A stretch of DNA of 64,000 nucleotides from CBDCUE01 sp965222515 (GTDB lineage Bacteria; Pseudomonadota; Alphaproteobacteria; Rickettsiales; JABIRX01): the NCBI GenBank assembly GCA_965222515.1, contig CBDCUE010000017.1, forward strand, positions 62,001-126,000, in the 5' to 3' direction. The translations under genes and the position numbers were made by a program. Positions 54,801 through 62,722 of this stretch are shown here, piece by piece. A model generated the notes under the pieces. It had not been told where the DNA came from, ran no database searches, and was given only the letters and a program-made list of their open reading frames with translations. How positions within the stretch are numbered: position 1 is the stretch's first letter; each line of letters starts with the position of its first letter.

Positions 54801-54961
54801 TTAGCTATATTTTCTTTTAAAACAGACTCTAAAATTACTTCATCAAAGTTATTTCGTAATGGGTTTGTACTATCTGGTGCAATATCTTTTCCGTTATAAA
54901 AAGTAAAATTTTGCTTTTGGAATATTTCTATTGCTAGGTTTTCTATTTCTTCTTCAGTCAT
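51845..54961 (-). CDS. hsdR: Type I restriction enzyme, R subunit (HsdR)
   Basis: 1038 residues. The PD-(D/E)xK nuclease is at residues 139-156 (RPDIVLFVNG ... VVIELKN). The SF2 motor shows Walker A at 299-306 (HTQGSGKS), DEAH at 403-406, GFTGTPIENTDKNTPAVFGE, and QAIARVNRVYKDK (motif VI). The C-terminal helical domain assembles with HsdM. It translocates and cuts unmodified DNA. Last gene of the defence operon, only 3 bp after herA. Appears intact. Confidence 0.96.
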   Translation of the reverse strand: MTEEEIENLAIEIFQKQNFTFYNGKDIAPDSTNPLRNNFDEVILESVLKENIAKINPNIPNNAQIDALNQVLRISSSSLIDANEKFHKMLTEGVKIHYQKNGIERGDLVWLVDFNNIKNNDFYVVNQFTVTYENQNKRPDIVLFVNGLPLVVIELKNAISEQATIGSAYKQLETYKDTIPSLFIYNGILAISDGFEARAGSISSLLNRFMSWRVQGKEKQEIELEILIEKMLNKQTLLDLIRHFTVFEKSSSIDSKTQITSVKIIKKIAAYHQYYAVNKAVLSVEKATNGSRKGGVVWHTQGSGKSLSMVFTTGKLVLKLNNPTILVITDRNDLDEQLFDSFASSKQLLRQTPVKARDRKDLKKLLKVASGGVVFTTIQKFSVSDGNIYEALSMRENIVVIVDEAHRTQYGFGAKTVDSKDEAGNLIGKKTVYGFAKYMRDALPNATYLGFTGTPIENTDKNTPAVFGEYVDIYDISQAVKDGATVKIYYESRLAKIDLDDKGKKLVKELDKDLEKQDLSESQKAKAKWTQLEALIGSEKTIKKIAKDIIDHFEKRQNIIDGKGMIVAMSRRIAAALYEKIIKLKPDWHNEDLSKGAIKVVMTSKSSDGPEMARHHTSKEQRRILADRIKNPQDELQLVIVRNMWLTGFDAPAMHTLYIHKPMQGHNLMQAIARVNRVYKDKKGGLVVDYFGIASDLKKALSFYADNGGKGEPAIAQKEAVQMMLEELEIIQQMFHDFDYQKYFNSSVREKLAIILAAENHILGLDNGKKRFIDIVARLSQIFAIAVPDEKAMKQKEEVAFFQAIKARLCKFEHSASGKSDEAIETAIRQVIDEALVTHQVIDVFDAAGIKKPDISILSEEFLLEIKGMKHKNIALETLKKILHDEIKTRTKKNLIESQTLMKMLEDSIKRYHNKILTAAEVIDELINLGKEIKKMDKSSKEMGLTDFEYAFYTAIASNDSATELMQKDKLRELAVVLTEKIKNNASIDWQIKESVRANLRVIVKRTLRKFGYPPDMEKLATETVLKQAELMATEIIA

Positions 54962-54964
54962 TTT

Positions 54965-56905
54965 TTATGCTATATTTTTATTATTATCATTGGTTTGTAT
55001 TTCTTCCGTCCAATTCTTTACAATATTATTATTTCCACTTTTAGGCAAAGGATTGGCATCTTTTACTTTAAACAAAACAGGTAAATTAGTTGCTGTTCCA
55101 AATATTAAAGCTTCTTGGTTTGGAATAGAGGGGAGCTGCTCTAATAATGTTCTAGAAATAAAAGGAGTCATTGCTCTAATAAAATTCAAATCGTTTGGAT
55201 TCTGTATTCTGTGAATAATAAAGTTGCTACATTGTGATAAAACTGTTTCGTTAAGCTCACTAGGTCTTTGACTAGACAACATTAATAACAAACCATATTT
55301 TCTAGCTTCTTTTGCAATTCTTTCAAAAATTCTATTAGCTTCAAAAAAATATTCTTTTCCTTTATTATTTGATATATATCTATGAGCTTCATCTAAAATA
55401 AGATGAATTGGTTCTGTATTTCGTGATTCTAATTTTTTAACATATTCAAAAAATATTCTTGCAAGAACAGAGGAAACAACTTCAATTACCTCATCATCAA
55501 TATTATCAAAATTAATAATAGAGATATTGAAGTCTTTTATAAACTTTTCTATGTACGAATCTAGATCTTCTTTGTTTTTAAAAAAAGAAAACTCTGTTCT
55601 TGTGCTTAAGGATTTTAATCTTGTAATCATAGAGGAACAATAATCCCGTACCTGTTTATTACCATGTGCCTCTTCCCAAGATATAGCTAACTCTATATAC
55701 TCTTCTAGTCTATCTAATTTTATTTCACTCTCACCGTTATAATTAAAATCTATAAATTCTTGAGTATTTTCTTGTTCTAGTTTGCTCAAATATTCTTTAA
55801 ATTCGGTACAATTTTTAATTTCTCCATAATGCGTTCCTAGATAGAGATCTAGCTTTTCTTTTGTAAATTTTATACAAGATGTAGAAATTTTATTATTATC
55901 AAATGAATGTTTCTCTATAAAAAATTGTAATCTATTATTTTGTAATTTATTATAATTAGCAATAATTTTACTAACTGTATAATTAGAATCAGTTTCTAAT
56001 AATGATTGAGAGATTTTACAAAAAATATAAGTTTTAAGCTTGTTTTTAGAATCATTAGAATCATTATCCTCTTGGTTTTCACATAAACTATATAAACCTA
56101 AAGCATTTCTTAAAATAGGGGACTGGGCTTTAGAACTTGCCTTTAATAATAATTCCCATTCATCAATATTTAATAAATTTAACGGCAAATAAAAATTATT
56201 ATTGTTTTCTTTATTTTTAAAATCAAAGCATTTCAATTCTATATGTTCTAATAATTCTTCCTTTTCTTCTTTAATAAAGGCCTTTTTATATTCTCCATTT
56301 ACATCAAAAAAGATAAATTTAGATTTTGGATATTTATTTTTTTTGTAAATAGTTTGTAAAATTGATGAAATCGTGCAACTTTTTCCACTCCCTGTATTTC
56401 CTAAAATAGCACTATGGAGTCCAAAAAAATTATTTATATTTATTTTAACTCTATATTTCTCTAATAATGTCCAAGTCCCTATATCTAAATATTTATCTTT
56501 TTCTTGTACCGCACTACCAAATAATGCATTTAACTCCTTTTCTTTGATATAAAGAACATCACTATAAAGGTTAGGGTAATTAGAAACTCCAAAGGTAAAT
56601 TTTTCTTTTTCTAAAATTCCCATAGGAAAAAGTTCTAAAATTTTATTAGAATTAATTTTGCTCAAACCATCTTTATCTACAAAAGTAGAGTTGTCCTCTT
56701 TTTCTCTTATTGAAGAAATAGAAGCGACAATGAAGTTATTTTCAATACAGACTAAGACATAACCATTTAATCTAATAAATTGATATATATCATCAAAGTC
56801 ATTAATATTAAAACTATTAATACTACTTAATAATTCTGCTTCTAACTTATAAGCATTAATACTAATAATTTTGGCTATAGCTCTTTCTTTTTTACTTTGA
56901 ATCAT
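54965..56905 (-). CDS. herA: HerA-family hexameric ATPase/translocase of a SIR2-HerA module
   Basis: 646 residues. An N-terminal HAS-barrel-like region, then Walker A GNTGSGKS (169-176), Walker B ILDEAHRY (503-510), and MLSSQRPSELNETVLSQC as sensor/arginine-finger region, the FtsK-HerA pattern. In SIR2-HerA antiphage systems a HerA hexamer assembles with SIR2 subunits and regulates NAD+ degradation. The start lies 14 bp inside the end of the SIR2-encoding gene, so the two are translationally coupled. No NurA nuclease is present, which argues for the defence type rather than the archaeal repair type. Confidence 0.9.
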   Translation of the reverse strand: MIQSKKERAIAKIISINAYKLEAELLSSINSFNINDFDDIYQFIRLNGYVLVCIENNFIVASISSIREKEDNSTFVDKDGLSKINSNKILELFPMGILEKEKFTFGVSNYPNLYSDVLYIKEKELNALFGSAVQEKDKYLDIGTWTLLEKYRVKININNFFGLHSAILGNTGSGKSCTISSILQTIYKKNKYPKSKFIFFDVNGEYKKAFIKEEKEELLEHIELKCFDFKNKENNNNFYLPLNLLNIDEWELLLKASSKAQSPILRNALGLYSLCENQEDNDSNDSKNKLKTYIFCKISQSLLETDSNYTVSKIIANYNKLQNNRLQFFIEKHSFDNNKISTSCIKFTKEKLDLYLGTHYGEIKNCTEFKEYLSKLEQENTQEFIDFNYNGESEIKLDRLEEYIELAISWEEAHGNKQVRDYCSSMITRLKSLSTRTEFSFFKNKEDLDSYIEKFIKDFNISIINFDNIDDEVIEVVSSVLARIFFEYVKKLESRNTEPIHLILDEAHRYISNNKGKEYFFEANRIFERIAKEARKYGLLLMLSSQRPSELNETVLSQCSNFIIHRIQNPNDLNFIRAMTPFISRTLLEQLPSIPNQEALIFGTATNLPVLFKVKDANPLPKSGNNNIVKNWTEEIQTNDNNKNIA

Positions 56906-59330
56906 TTTTAAATAAATATTTATTTAATATCGTTTCTAATCGCTCATCATCTTCATTACTTTCTAATAAAAAATTCTCTATAATATAACTAAAATCTGAT
57001 ATATTCTTACCCTCACCTTCTATACCTTCTAGAATCCAAATTCTAGGATCATCAAAATCTTTTATTTTTTTTAACTCTTTATTTTTCTCAATATCTGCAT
57101 ATGAAAAAATAATAAGCCTAAACTTAGGAATTGTTGCCAAAGCTTGATATATAATATTATTAATATGCTCATCAGCAAAACTATAGCCAATTACAACTAA
57201 AATATTATCTGGTTGTAATAATTTTTTTTGAAATTCCCTAAAAAGATCGCTATAAGGAGATGCAAAACTACTATTTTGTTTTGTGGGGGTAGGATAAATC
57301 ATTATATTATTATCATCATTATTAAAACTAGGATTTTGTATTTCTTTTATTTTAAATAATTTATTTTCATTTGCTTCTTCAATCCAATTAATTGAGCCGT
57401 GTAATTTATATAAATAAATATATTTATCTATAATATGATATTTTTTATCACTTAAGCCTATTTGCTCGGCATATGCATAATTAAAAGTCATTGGATTAAA
57501 ACATCTATTAATATTGCCACTAAATCCATTACAATAAATAATTCTCAAATCATCCATTGCTTTCTCACTAAACAAATCATAGTTTGTTGTGAAAATATTT
57601 ATTTTTGAGAAAAAATTTTCTCTATACATTAATTTTTTATAAAAAGATTTATAGATTTCTAATGTTGTAGAATATCTAATTTTTATATTATCATCATCTT
57701 GTTTAACTTTGCAAAGAGCTGCATCAAAAACTAACTTCTTTATTTCTTTTATTAAATCCCTAATTGTTTTAGTTTCGTTCTGTTCATTTAAGCTTGAAAT
57801 ATATTCTTTTGCATAAAGATATTGCAACATTTTTTCTAAGTTTTTATTATTAAGAACTTTATCCGGTACTTCTTTCTCAATAAGATTTACATCCAATTTT
57901 TTAAATAAGTCTGTCATTGTTGGAATTGCTCCACTAGAACAACCTGCCCCTAATAAGAAAGATAGATGGGAAGAGGAAAATATTTTATTAATATCTTTTT
58001 TAATTAACTCAATATTGTTTTCTTGGTTTTCTAAAAAGTTTTTATTTCCTTTAAAAAATTTTATCATTATTTTTATAATTTTAATTATATTTACCCTAAT
58101 TTCTCCACTAATTAATTTAGGGAGGAGCAGATCTCTTTGTTTTTCTAGGGTTTGGATTTGTTGTTGATTTTTTTTGATTTTATTAAAAATCTCTTCGACT
58201 TGATTTTTAAAAGCTAACATATTTCTTTCGCTAGGGATAAACAATAATATTTTTTTTATCATTCCTGAATTTATAGAAGTAACAATAGAAGATGTGCTCC
58301 CCAAAATATTATATTTAAATTGTTTTAAAAAAAGGTATAAAAACTCCTTACAAATTACAGTTGTGTTTTTTATTTTAAAATGCGCGATAGCTTCATTTGA
58401 AACCATATCTTCTGATGTTATAGCTACCCTACCAACGGTCATTTTAAAGCTTAGAATAACTGTATCTTGGGTAATCACAGGCACTCTAAATTTTTCAATA
58501 GCTTCTTTTGTTAAATATTCTGATGTATTGAATGTAAAAACTCCATTATTACCTAAATCTTTAATAGAAATCCATTTAATATCATTATTATTTTGAGAAA
58601 ACCATTTAAATTCTTTTCGTGGAGGAGTTCTTCCTATAGCAATATCTGTAATGTCTCCCAACCTGCCTTCCTTCCAACTATCATCTTTATTTTCAATAAA
58701 ATAATGTTTAAAGAGAGTTTCTGCTAATTTTTCTAAGGTTTTATTTTGTCTGTGTAAAAGGTCAATTTTATCATCTAGGCTTGATTCTGCTAATTTTTCT
58801 AAGGTTTTATTTTGTCTGTGTAAAAGGTCAATTTTATCATCTAGGCTTGATAATATTTCTGCTATTGCTTCTTGTTCGGGAAGAGGGGGGATATTAAATA
58901 AATAATTTGTAATTACATCTGTTTGCACTCTTTGCCTTCCAGAGCTACCTGACATAGATGAAATAGCTATCTTTCTAAATTGAGGGGATATAGCAAAATA
59001 GTAAATAAAAGATTTATTTGATAATAGGTGCTTTTCTCTTAATACAATAAATTCAGTGCTACCAAAAGCTACTGTGCTATTTTCTAATATATCTACAAAG
59101 GCAGTTTTGCCATTTTCTAAACAAGGAGTTATTCTAGCTAATAAAGTATCTCCATTTCTAAATTTTACACCTCCTTTATATTTTTCTTTTATAACCTTAT
59201 TAATTTTTTTTGTAAAAGGAAAAACTGCATCCATACAAACCTTAGAATGTAGAGTTTCTTTTTTTAAAATCTCCCTAGGGTTTATATCCACCACATCCCC
59301 CAACCGACATTTTTTCCAACCTTCTCTCAT
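56892..59330 (-). CDS. hsdS: HsdS-SIR2 fusion: type I specificity subunit joined to NADase
   Basis: 812 codons without interruption. Residues 1-413 form a complete HsdS: TRD1 with a NIPPLPEQEAIAEILSSLDD spacer, a duplicated 22-residue coiled-coil unit (162-183 and 184-205), TRD2, and the usual C-terminus QRDLLLPKLISGEIRV. Instead of a stop there follow eight codons (NIIKIIKI) and Met422, the natural start of a SIR2 protein. Residues 422-812 have GAGCSS (461-466), TTNYD (581-585), KLHGS (642-646, catalytic His) and GYSFAD (715-720). Domain identity is firm. Whether the fusion is translated whole, or the ATG at 58067 is used separately, is open. Confidence 0.9.
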   Translation of the reverse strand: MREGWKKCRLGDVVDINPREILKKETLHSKVCMDAVFPFTKKINKVIKEKYKGGVKFRNGDTLLARITPCLENGKTAFVDILENSTVAFGSTEFIVLREKHLLSNKSFIYYFAISPQFRKIAISSMSGSSGRQRVQTDVITNYLFNIPPLPEQEAIAEILSSLDDKIDLLHRQNKTLEKLAESSLDDKIDLLHRQNKTLEKLAETLFKHYFIENKDDSWKEGRLGDITDIAIGRTPPRKEFKWFSQNNNDIKWISIKDLGNNGVFTFNTSEYLTKEAIEKFRVPVITQDTVILSFKMTVGRVAITSEDMVSNEAIAHFKIKNTTVICKEFLYLFLKQFKYNILGSTSSIVTSINSGMIKKILLFIPSERNMLAFKNQVEEIFNKIKKNQQQIQTLEKQRDLLLPKLISGEIRVNIIKIIKIMIKFFKGNKNFLENQENNIELIKKDINKIFSSSHLSFLLGAGCSSGAIPTMTDLFKKLDVNLIEKEVPDKVLNNKNLEKMLQYLYAKEYISSLNEQNETKTIRDLIKEIKKLVFDAALCKVKQDDDNIKIRYSTTLEIYKSFYKKLMYRENFFSKINIFTTNYDLFSEKAMDDLRIIYCNGFSGNINRCFNPMTFNYAYAEQIGLSDKKYHIIDKYIYLYKLHGSINWIEEANENKLFKIKEIQNPSFNNDDNNIMIYPTPTKQNSSFASPYSDLFREFQKKLLQPDNILVVIGYSFADEHINNIIYQALATIPKFRLIIFSYADIEKNKELKKIKDFDDPRIWILEGIEGEGKNISDFSYIIENFLLESNEDDERLETILNKYLFKNDSK
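58716..58847. repeat. 66-bp tandem duplication in the HsdS central spacer
   Basis: Two adjacent, essentially identical 66-bp units (58782-58847 and 58716-58781) encode SLDDKIDLLHRQNKTLEKLAES twice. They lie between the two target-recognition domains, in the helix that sets their distance. In-frame spacer repeats are known to change the recognition sequence of type I enzymes. Confidence 0.95.
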
Positions 59331-59557
59331 CTGCTTTTCCTTTCTAAAATTATTGCCTCAAAAGCTGGATTATCATTTTTAACTAAATCACTTTCTTCAT
59401 AATCTCCTAGCCAATCTTCTGAATTTTCTTTCTTCAATTTTTTTTTACAAATTCTTTTTTCATCAATATCATCATATCCACCTTCATAACCATCAACCAT
59501 AATTTCTAGTTCTTTTGGGTATGTTTCTAATATTTTAATTAATTCTGCTATTTTCAT
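59327..59557 (-). CDS. Small conserved R-M-associated protein
   Basis: 76 residues. MKIAELIKILETYPKELEIM then VDGYEGGYDDIDEKRIC resembles small proteins of unknown function found beside restriction genes in many genomes. Its stop overlaps the hsdS start by 4 bp (ATGA), so it likely couples hsdS translation. Function unknown. Confidence 0.65.
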   Translation of the reverse strand: MKIAELIKILETYPKELEIMVDGYEGGYDDIDEKRICKKKLKKENSEDWLGDYEESDLVKNDNPAFEAIILERKSR

Positions 59558-59580
59558 TTTAATTTTTTATATTTTTATAG

Positions 59581-59895
59581 CTATTTCTTTGTAATAATAT
59601 TTCCATTTGCTGTATTGCGATTTGATTTAATCCATTTCAATGGAGATAATACAAAATGATTAAAGCCTGCCTCATTTTTAAACTGGTCGAATTCTACCAG
59701 TTTAAAATCAGGATTATTTAATTTCTCCCATAAACCAAGTAATTCTATAGTATTTTTAGTTCTTATCCAATTTTTGATTACATCAGCAGGTGCATTAGGA
59801 TTTTTATATTTTGCAATATCTGTAATAGAGATAAAATCTTCTTGTTGATTTGTTGCTAAATTAATTTCAATATTACTAACTTTTATTTTATTCAT
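59581..59895 (-). pseudogene. KilA-N domain protein, C-terminally shortened
   Basis: 104 residues. FISITDIAKYKNPNAPADVI, KNWIRTKNTIELLGLWEKLN and FDQFKNEAGFNHFVLSPLKW form the first part of a KilA-N DNA-binding domain. Usual KilA-N proteins continue with SGRYGGTYAHKDIA-like sequence; here it ends in an unrelated SNRNTANGNIITKK. Probably truncated by deletion, though the start and the operon position are normal. KilA-N genes are regular passengers of type I R-M operons. Confidence 0.6.
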
Positions 59896-59898
59896 AGC

Positions 59899-60885
59899 TT
59901 ATTTCTCTTTAATTAAATTTTCTAAATCTTTTAAATCCTCTTCATCAGCTATTTTTGCCTCATCTTTTTTTCTTTTTTTATCAAAATCACTGTAAATTTG
60001 ATTAACTTTCTCCTCCATTTTTTTATGACTAATTTTTCCTTTATGATTTAAAATCATAAAATCATTAGAGGTTAAAATTCTATCTACATTTTCTTCCCAA
60101 AATTTTAAAGTAAGCTCTTTTTGATTTTTTGCTCTTAATTCTGCCGTTTCTAAAAATATTACTACCAATCTATTTAAACTATCTAACTCATCTTTTAATA
60201 AATAGTTTTTAGCAGTAATAATATCAGCCTTTCTAACTATTTTACCCTTCCAAGCAGTAAGCCCCATATTAGATTTATTGCTATCTGCTCTTGAGTTAAT
60301 AATTTCTGCAGCTGTTTGTCCTGTTATAGCATATAAAAGTTTATTTTGTATTTCTGCAAAAAACAACCTCGTTTTTTTATCAGTTTTATCATAATCACTA
60401 GATAATTTTAATAAATCTCTTATTTTTTGATAAAATCTTTTTTCAGATGCTCTAATATCACGGATTTGCTCTAAAAGCTCATCAAAATAATCTATTCTAC
60501 CATCTGGGTTTTTTAATCTCTCTGTATCAATAATAAAGCCTTTTACGACATAGTCTTGCAAATAATCATTTGCCCATTTTCTAAATTGTGTTCCTCTTTT
60601 GCTTCTTACTCTAAAACCTATTGCTAAAATCATTTTTAATGAATAAAAAGCAACATTGTAATCTTTACCATCTTTTGCAGTTCGTCGGAAATTCCGACAT
60701 ACTGAATTTTCTTCTAATTCTTCTTCTTGAAAAATACTAGATATATGTTCTGTAATTGTGCTTCTAGCTTTATCAAAAAGCTCAGCTATTTGATCTTGGC
60801 TTAACCAAATATCTCCATTTTTAGCATAAAGAGAAACTTCACTTTTACCATCATCTGTATTATAAATAATTATCTTATCATTCAT
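59899..60885 (-). CDS. rhuM: RhuM-family protein (virulence RhuM / DNA-binding)
   Basis: 328 residues. WLSQDQIAELFDKARSTITE is the N-terminal helix-turn-helix, followed by VCRNFRRTAKDGKDYNVAFY, SLKMILAIGFRVRSKRGTQF and FRKWANDYLQDYVVKGFIID, all RhuM hallmarks. The family is common inside type I R-M and phage-defence operons; its function is unresolved (first named from a Salmonella virulence locus). It overlaps hsdM by 4 bp and precedes the kilA-N gene by 3 bp. Confidence 0.9.
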   Translation of the reverse strand: MNDKIIIYNTDDGKSEVSLYAKNGDIWLSQDQIAELFDKARSTITEHISSIFQEEELEENSVCRNFRRTAKDGKDYNVAFYSLKMILAIGFRVRSKRGTQFRKWANDYLQDYVVKGFIIDTERLKNPDGRIDYFDELLEQIRDIRASEKRFYQKIRDLLKLSSDYDKTDKKTRLFFAEIQNKLLYAITGQTAAEIINSRADSNKSNMGLTAWKGKIVRKADIITAKNYLLKDELDSLNRLVVIFLETAELRAKNQKELTLKFWEENVDRILTSNDFMILNHKGKISHKKMEEKVNQIYSDFDKKRKKDEAKIADEEDLKDLENLIKEK

Positions 60886-62393
60886 AACTGAACTTTCTTT
60901 AAATTATCCAAAATTCTCTTATTCAGCTCTGTTTCTTCTGTTAATTGCTCATTAAATTCTTTTTGTAATCTAGTAAATTCTGTTTTAAAATCAAATTCTT
61001 CTTCTACCTCCTCTAAGCCGACATATCTACCTGGAGTTAAGACATAATCCAATTTTGCAACCTCTTCTATTGTTTCACTTTTGCAAAAACCTGCTATATC
61101 TTGGTAAGAATCATTTTCTTTTTTCCAATTATGATAGGTAGAGGATATTTTATTAATATCATCTTTTGAAAGTTCTTTTGTTCTTCTATTAATAAGATGC
61201 CCTAATTCCCTTGCATCAATAAATAAAATCTCATTTTTTCTATATGTTTTGTCACGACTCATAAACCAAAGACTGGCTGGAATTTGGGTATTTAAAAATA
61301 ATTTTGCAGGTAAATTTACAATACAATCAATTAATCCTGCTTCAATTAATTTTTTTCTAATTTCTCCTTCTCCTGATGTTTGTGAAGTAAGAGAACCCTT
61401 AGCTAAAACAAATCCTGCTGTTCCACCATTTGGTGATAGATGATATAAAAAATGTTGAATCCAAGCATAATTTGCATTACCAGTTGGTGGTGTTCCATAT
61501 TGCCATCTTCCATCATTTTTTAATAATTCACCATTCCAATCACTCACATTAAAAGGTGGATTTGCTATAATATAATCTGCTTTTAAATCTTTATGAGCAT
61601 TATTTAAAAATGATCCTTCATTATTCCATTTAACTTGCGAGCTATCAATTGCCCTAATAGCTAAATTCATCTTTGTTAATCGCCAAGTGGTTTGATTGCT
61701 TTCTTGTCCATAAATAGAAATATCATTTATTTTTCCTTGATGCTCTGTTATAAATTTTTCAGATTGCACGAACATCCCACCACTTCCACAACAAGGATCA
61801 AAAACTCTACCTTTATAAGGTTCTAACATCTCAACAAGCAGGCCTACTATAGATTTTGGAGTGTAAAACTGCCCACCTTGTTTTCCTTCAGCAAGTGCAA
61901 ATTCTCCTAAAAAATATTCAAAAACATGACCTAAAATATCAGCATTTTTAGCTTTAGCATCACCTAGGGCAATATTTCCAATAAGATTGATTAATTCTCC
62001 AAGATTAGTAGTATCTAAATTTCCTTTTGCATAAACTTTAGGCAAAATAAATTTTAATGATGAATTATCTTTTTCAATCATATCCATAGAATGATCAATA
62101 TATTTGCCTATTTCAGGGTCTGTTGCTTTTGCTTGTAAATATGACCATCTTGCAACAGGAGGCACAAAAAAAACATTTTCTGCTTTATATTCATCTTTAT
62201 CTTCAGGATCAGCTCCAGCATATTCACCTTCCCCTTTTATTAATTTCTCATGCAATTCTTCAAATGAATCAGAAATATATTTCAAAAACATTAAGCCAAG
62301 TACAATATGTTTGTATTCTGCTGCATCAATATTTTTTCGTAATTTATCCGCAGTTGCCCAAAGTTGCTTCTCTATAGGTTCTTTATTTGCCAT
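60882..62393 (-). CDS. hsdM: Type I DNA methyltransferase, M subunit (HsdM)
   Basis: 503 residues. An N-terminal helical domain (LWATADKLRKNIDAAEYKHI) precedes the N6-adenine methyltransferase with SAM motif DPCCGSGGMF (199-208) and catalytic NPPF (278-281); GGQFYTPKSIVGLLVEML is the family start of the catalytic core. It methylates the host's recognition sites with HsdS. First gene of the operon; intact. Confidence 0.96.
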   Translation of the reverse strand: MANKEPIEKQLWATADKLRKNIDAAEYKHIVLGLMFLKYISDSFEELHEKLIKGEGEYAGADPEDKDEYKAENVFFVPPVARWSYLQAKATDPEIGKYIDHSMDMIEKDNSSLKFILPKVYAKGNLDTTNLGELINLIGNIALGDAKAKNADILGHVFEYFLGEFALAEGKQGGQFYTPKSIVGLLVEMLEPYKGRVFDPCCGSGGMFVQSEKFITEHQGKINDISIYGQESNQTTWRLTKMNLAIRAIDSSQVKWNNEGSFLNNAHKDLKADYIIANPPFNVSDWNGELLKNDGRWQYGTPPTGNANYAWIQHFLYHLSPNGGTAGFVLAKGSLTSQTSGEGEIRKKLIEAGLIDCIVNLPAKLFLNTQIPASLWFMSRDKTYRKNEILFIDARELGHLINRRTKELSKDDINKISSTYHNWKKENDSYQDIAGFCKSETIEEVAKLDYVLTPGRYVGLEEVEEEFDFKTEFTRLQKEFNEQLTEETELNKRILDNLKKVQL

Positions 62394-62408
62394 TTTTTTT
62401 ATAACTAC

Positions 62409-62420
62409 ACTATTAATAGT
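62409..62420. promoter_or_regulatory. Palindrome ACTATTAATAGT upstream of hsdM
   Basis: A perfect 12-bp palindrome 16 bp upstream of the hsdM start, within its likely promoter (a TATACT-like -10 lies just upstream at about 62431-62436 on the minus strand). Might be an operator of the defence operon. Weak evidence. Confidence 0.3.
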
Positions 62421-62570
62421 CTTTTGAGTATAAATTAAGGAATATCTTTAACAACAATTTTCTTTTTTTATATATAGAAAAACACCAAGCAACCACCAAA
62501 AACTGTAAATAAACCGTAAACAGCAAAAACAACTATAAAGATAAAAAGTGAATAAAGCCTTACAAGACTT

Positions 62571-62618
62571 TGGTTGCGGGGGCAAGATTTGAACTTACGA
62601 CCTTCAGGTTATAAGTCA
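62571..62618 (-). other. 3' tRNA fragment (att-like scar)
   Basis: The minus strand reads AACCTGAAGGTCGTAAG, TTCAAAT (T loop), CTTGCCCCCGCAACCA, a proper T arm, 3' acceptor strand and CCA. The 5' half (acceptor, D arm, left anticodon stem) is absent, and the visible anticodon stem does not pair. Such 3' tRNA ends are the usual scars of integrase-mediated island insertion. It lies 180 bp upstream of hsdM. Confidence 0.65.
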
Positions 62619-62722
62619 CAGGCTTAATATATATTTAAAAGTATTTGTTTATATTTAATCCTTGATTTTAAAAGGCTTTTGACTTATTTAATATATTTGT
62701 TAATATTTAAAAATCACTAAAT

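Noticed and set aside
54965..56905. HerA-NurA DNA-repair pair
   Set aside because: No NurA-like nuclease is present; the partner is a SIR2 domain, which points to the defence-type HerA.
62571..62640. A functional tRNA gene (Met or Ile type)
   Set aside because: The T arm and CCA are present, but the D arm, 5' acceptor strand and a pairing anticodon stem are absent.
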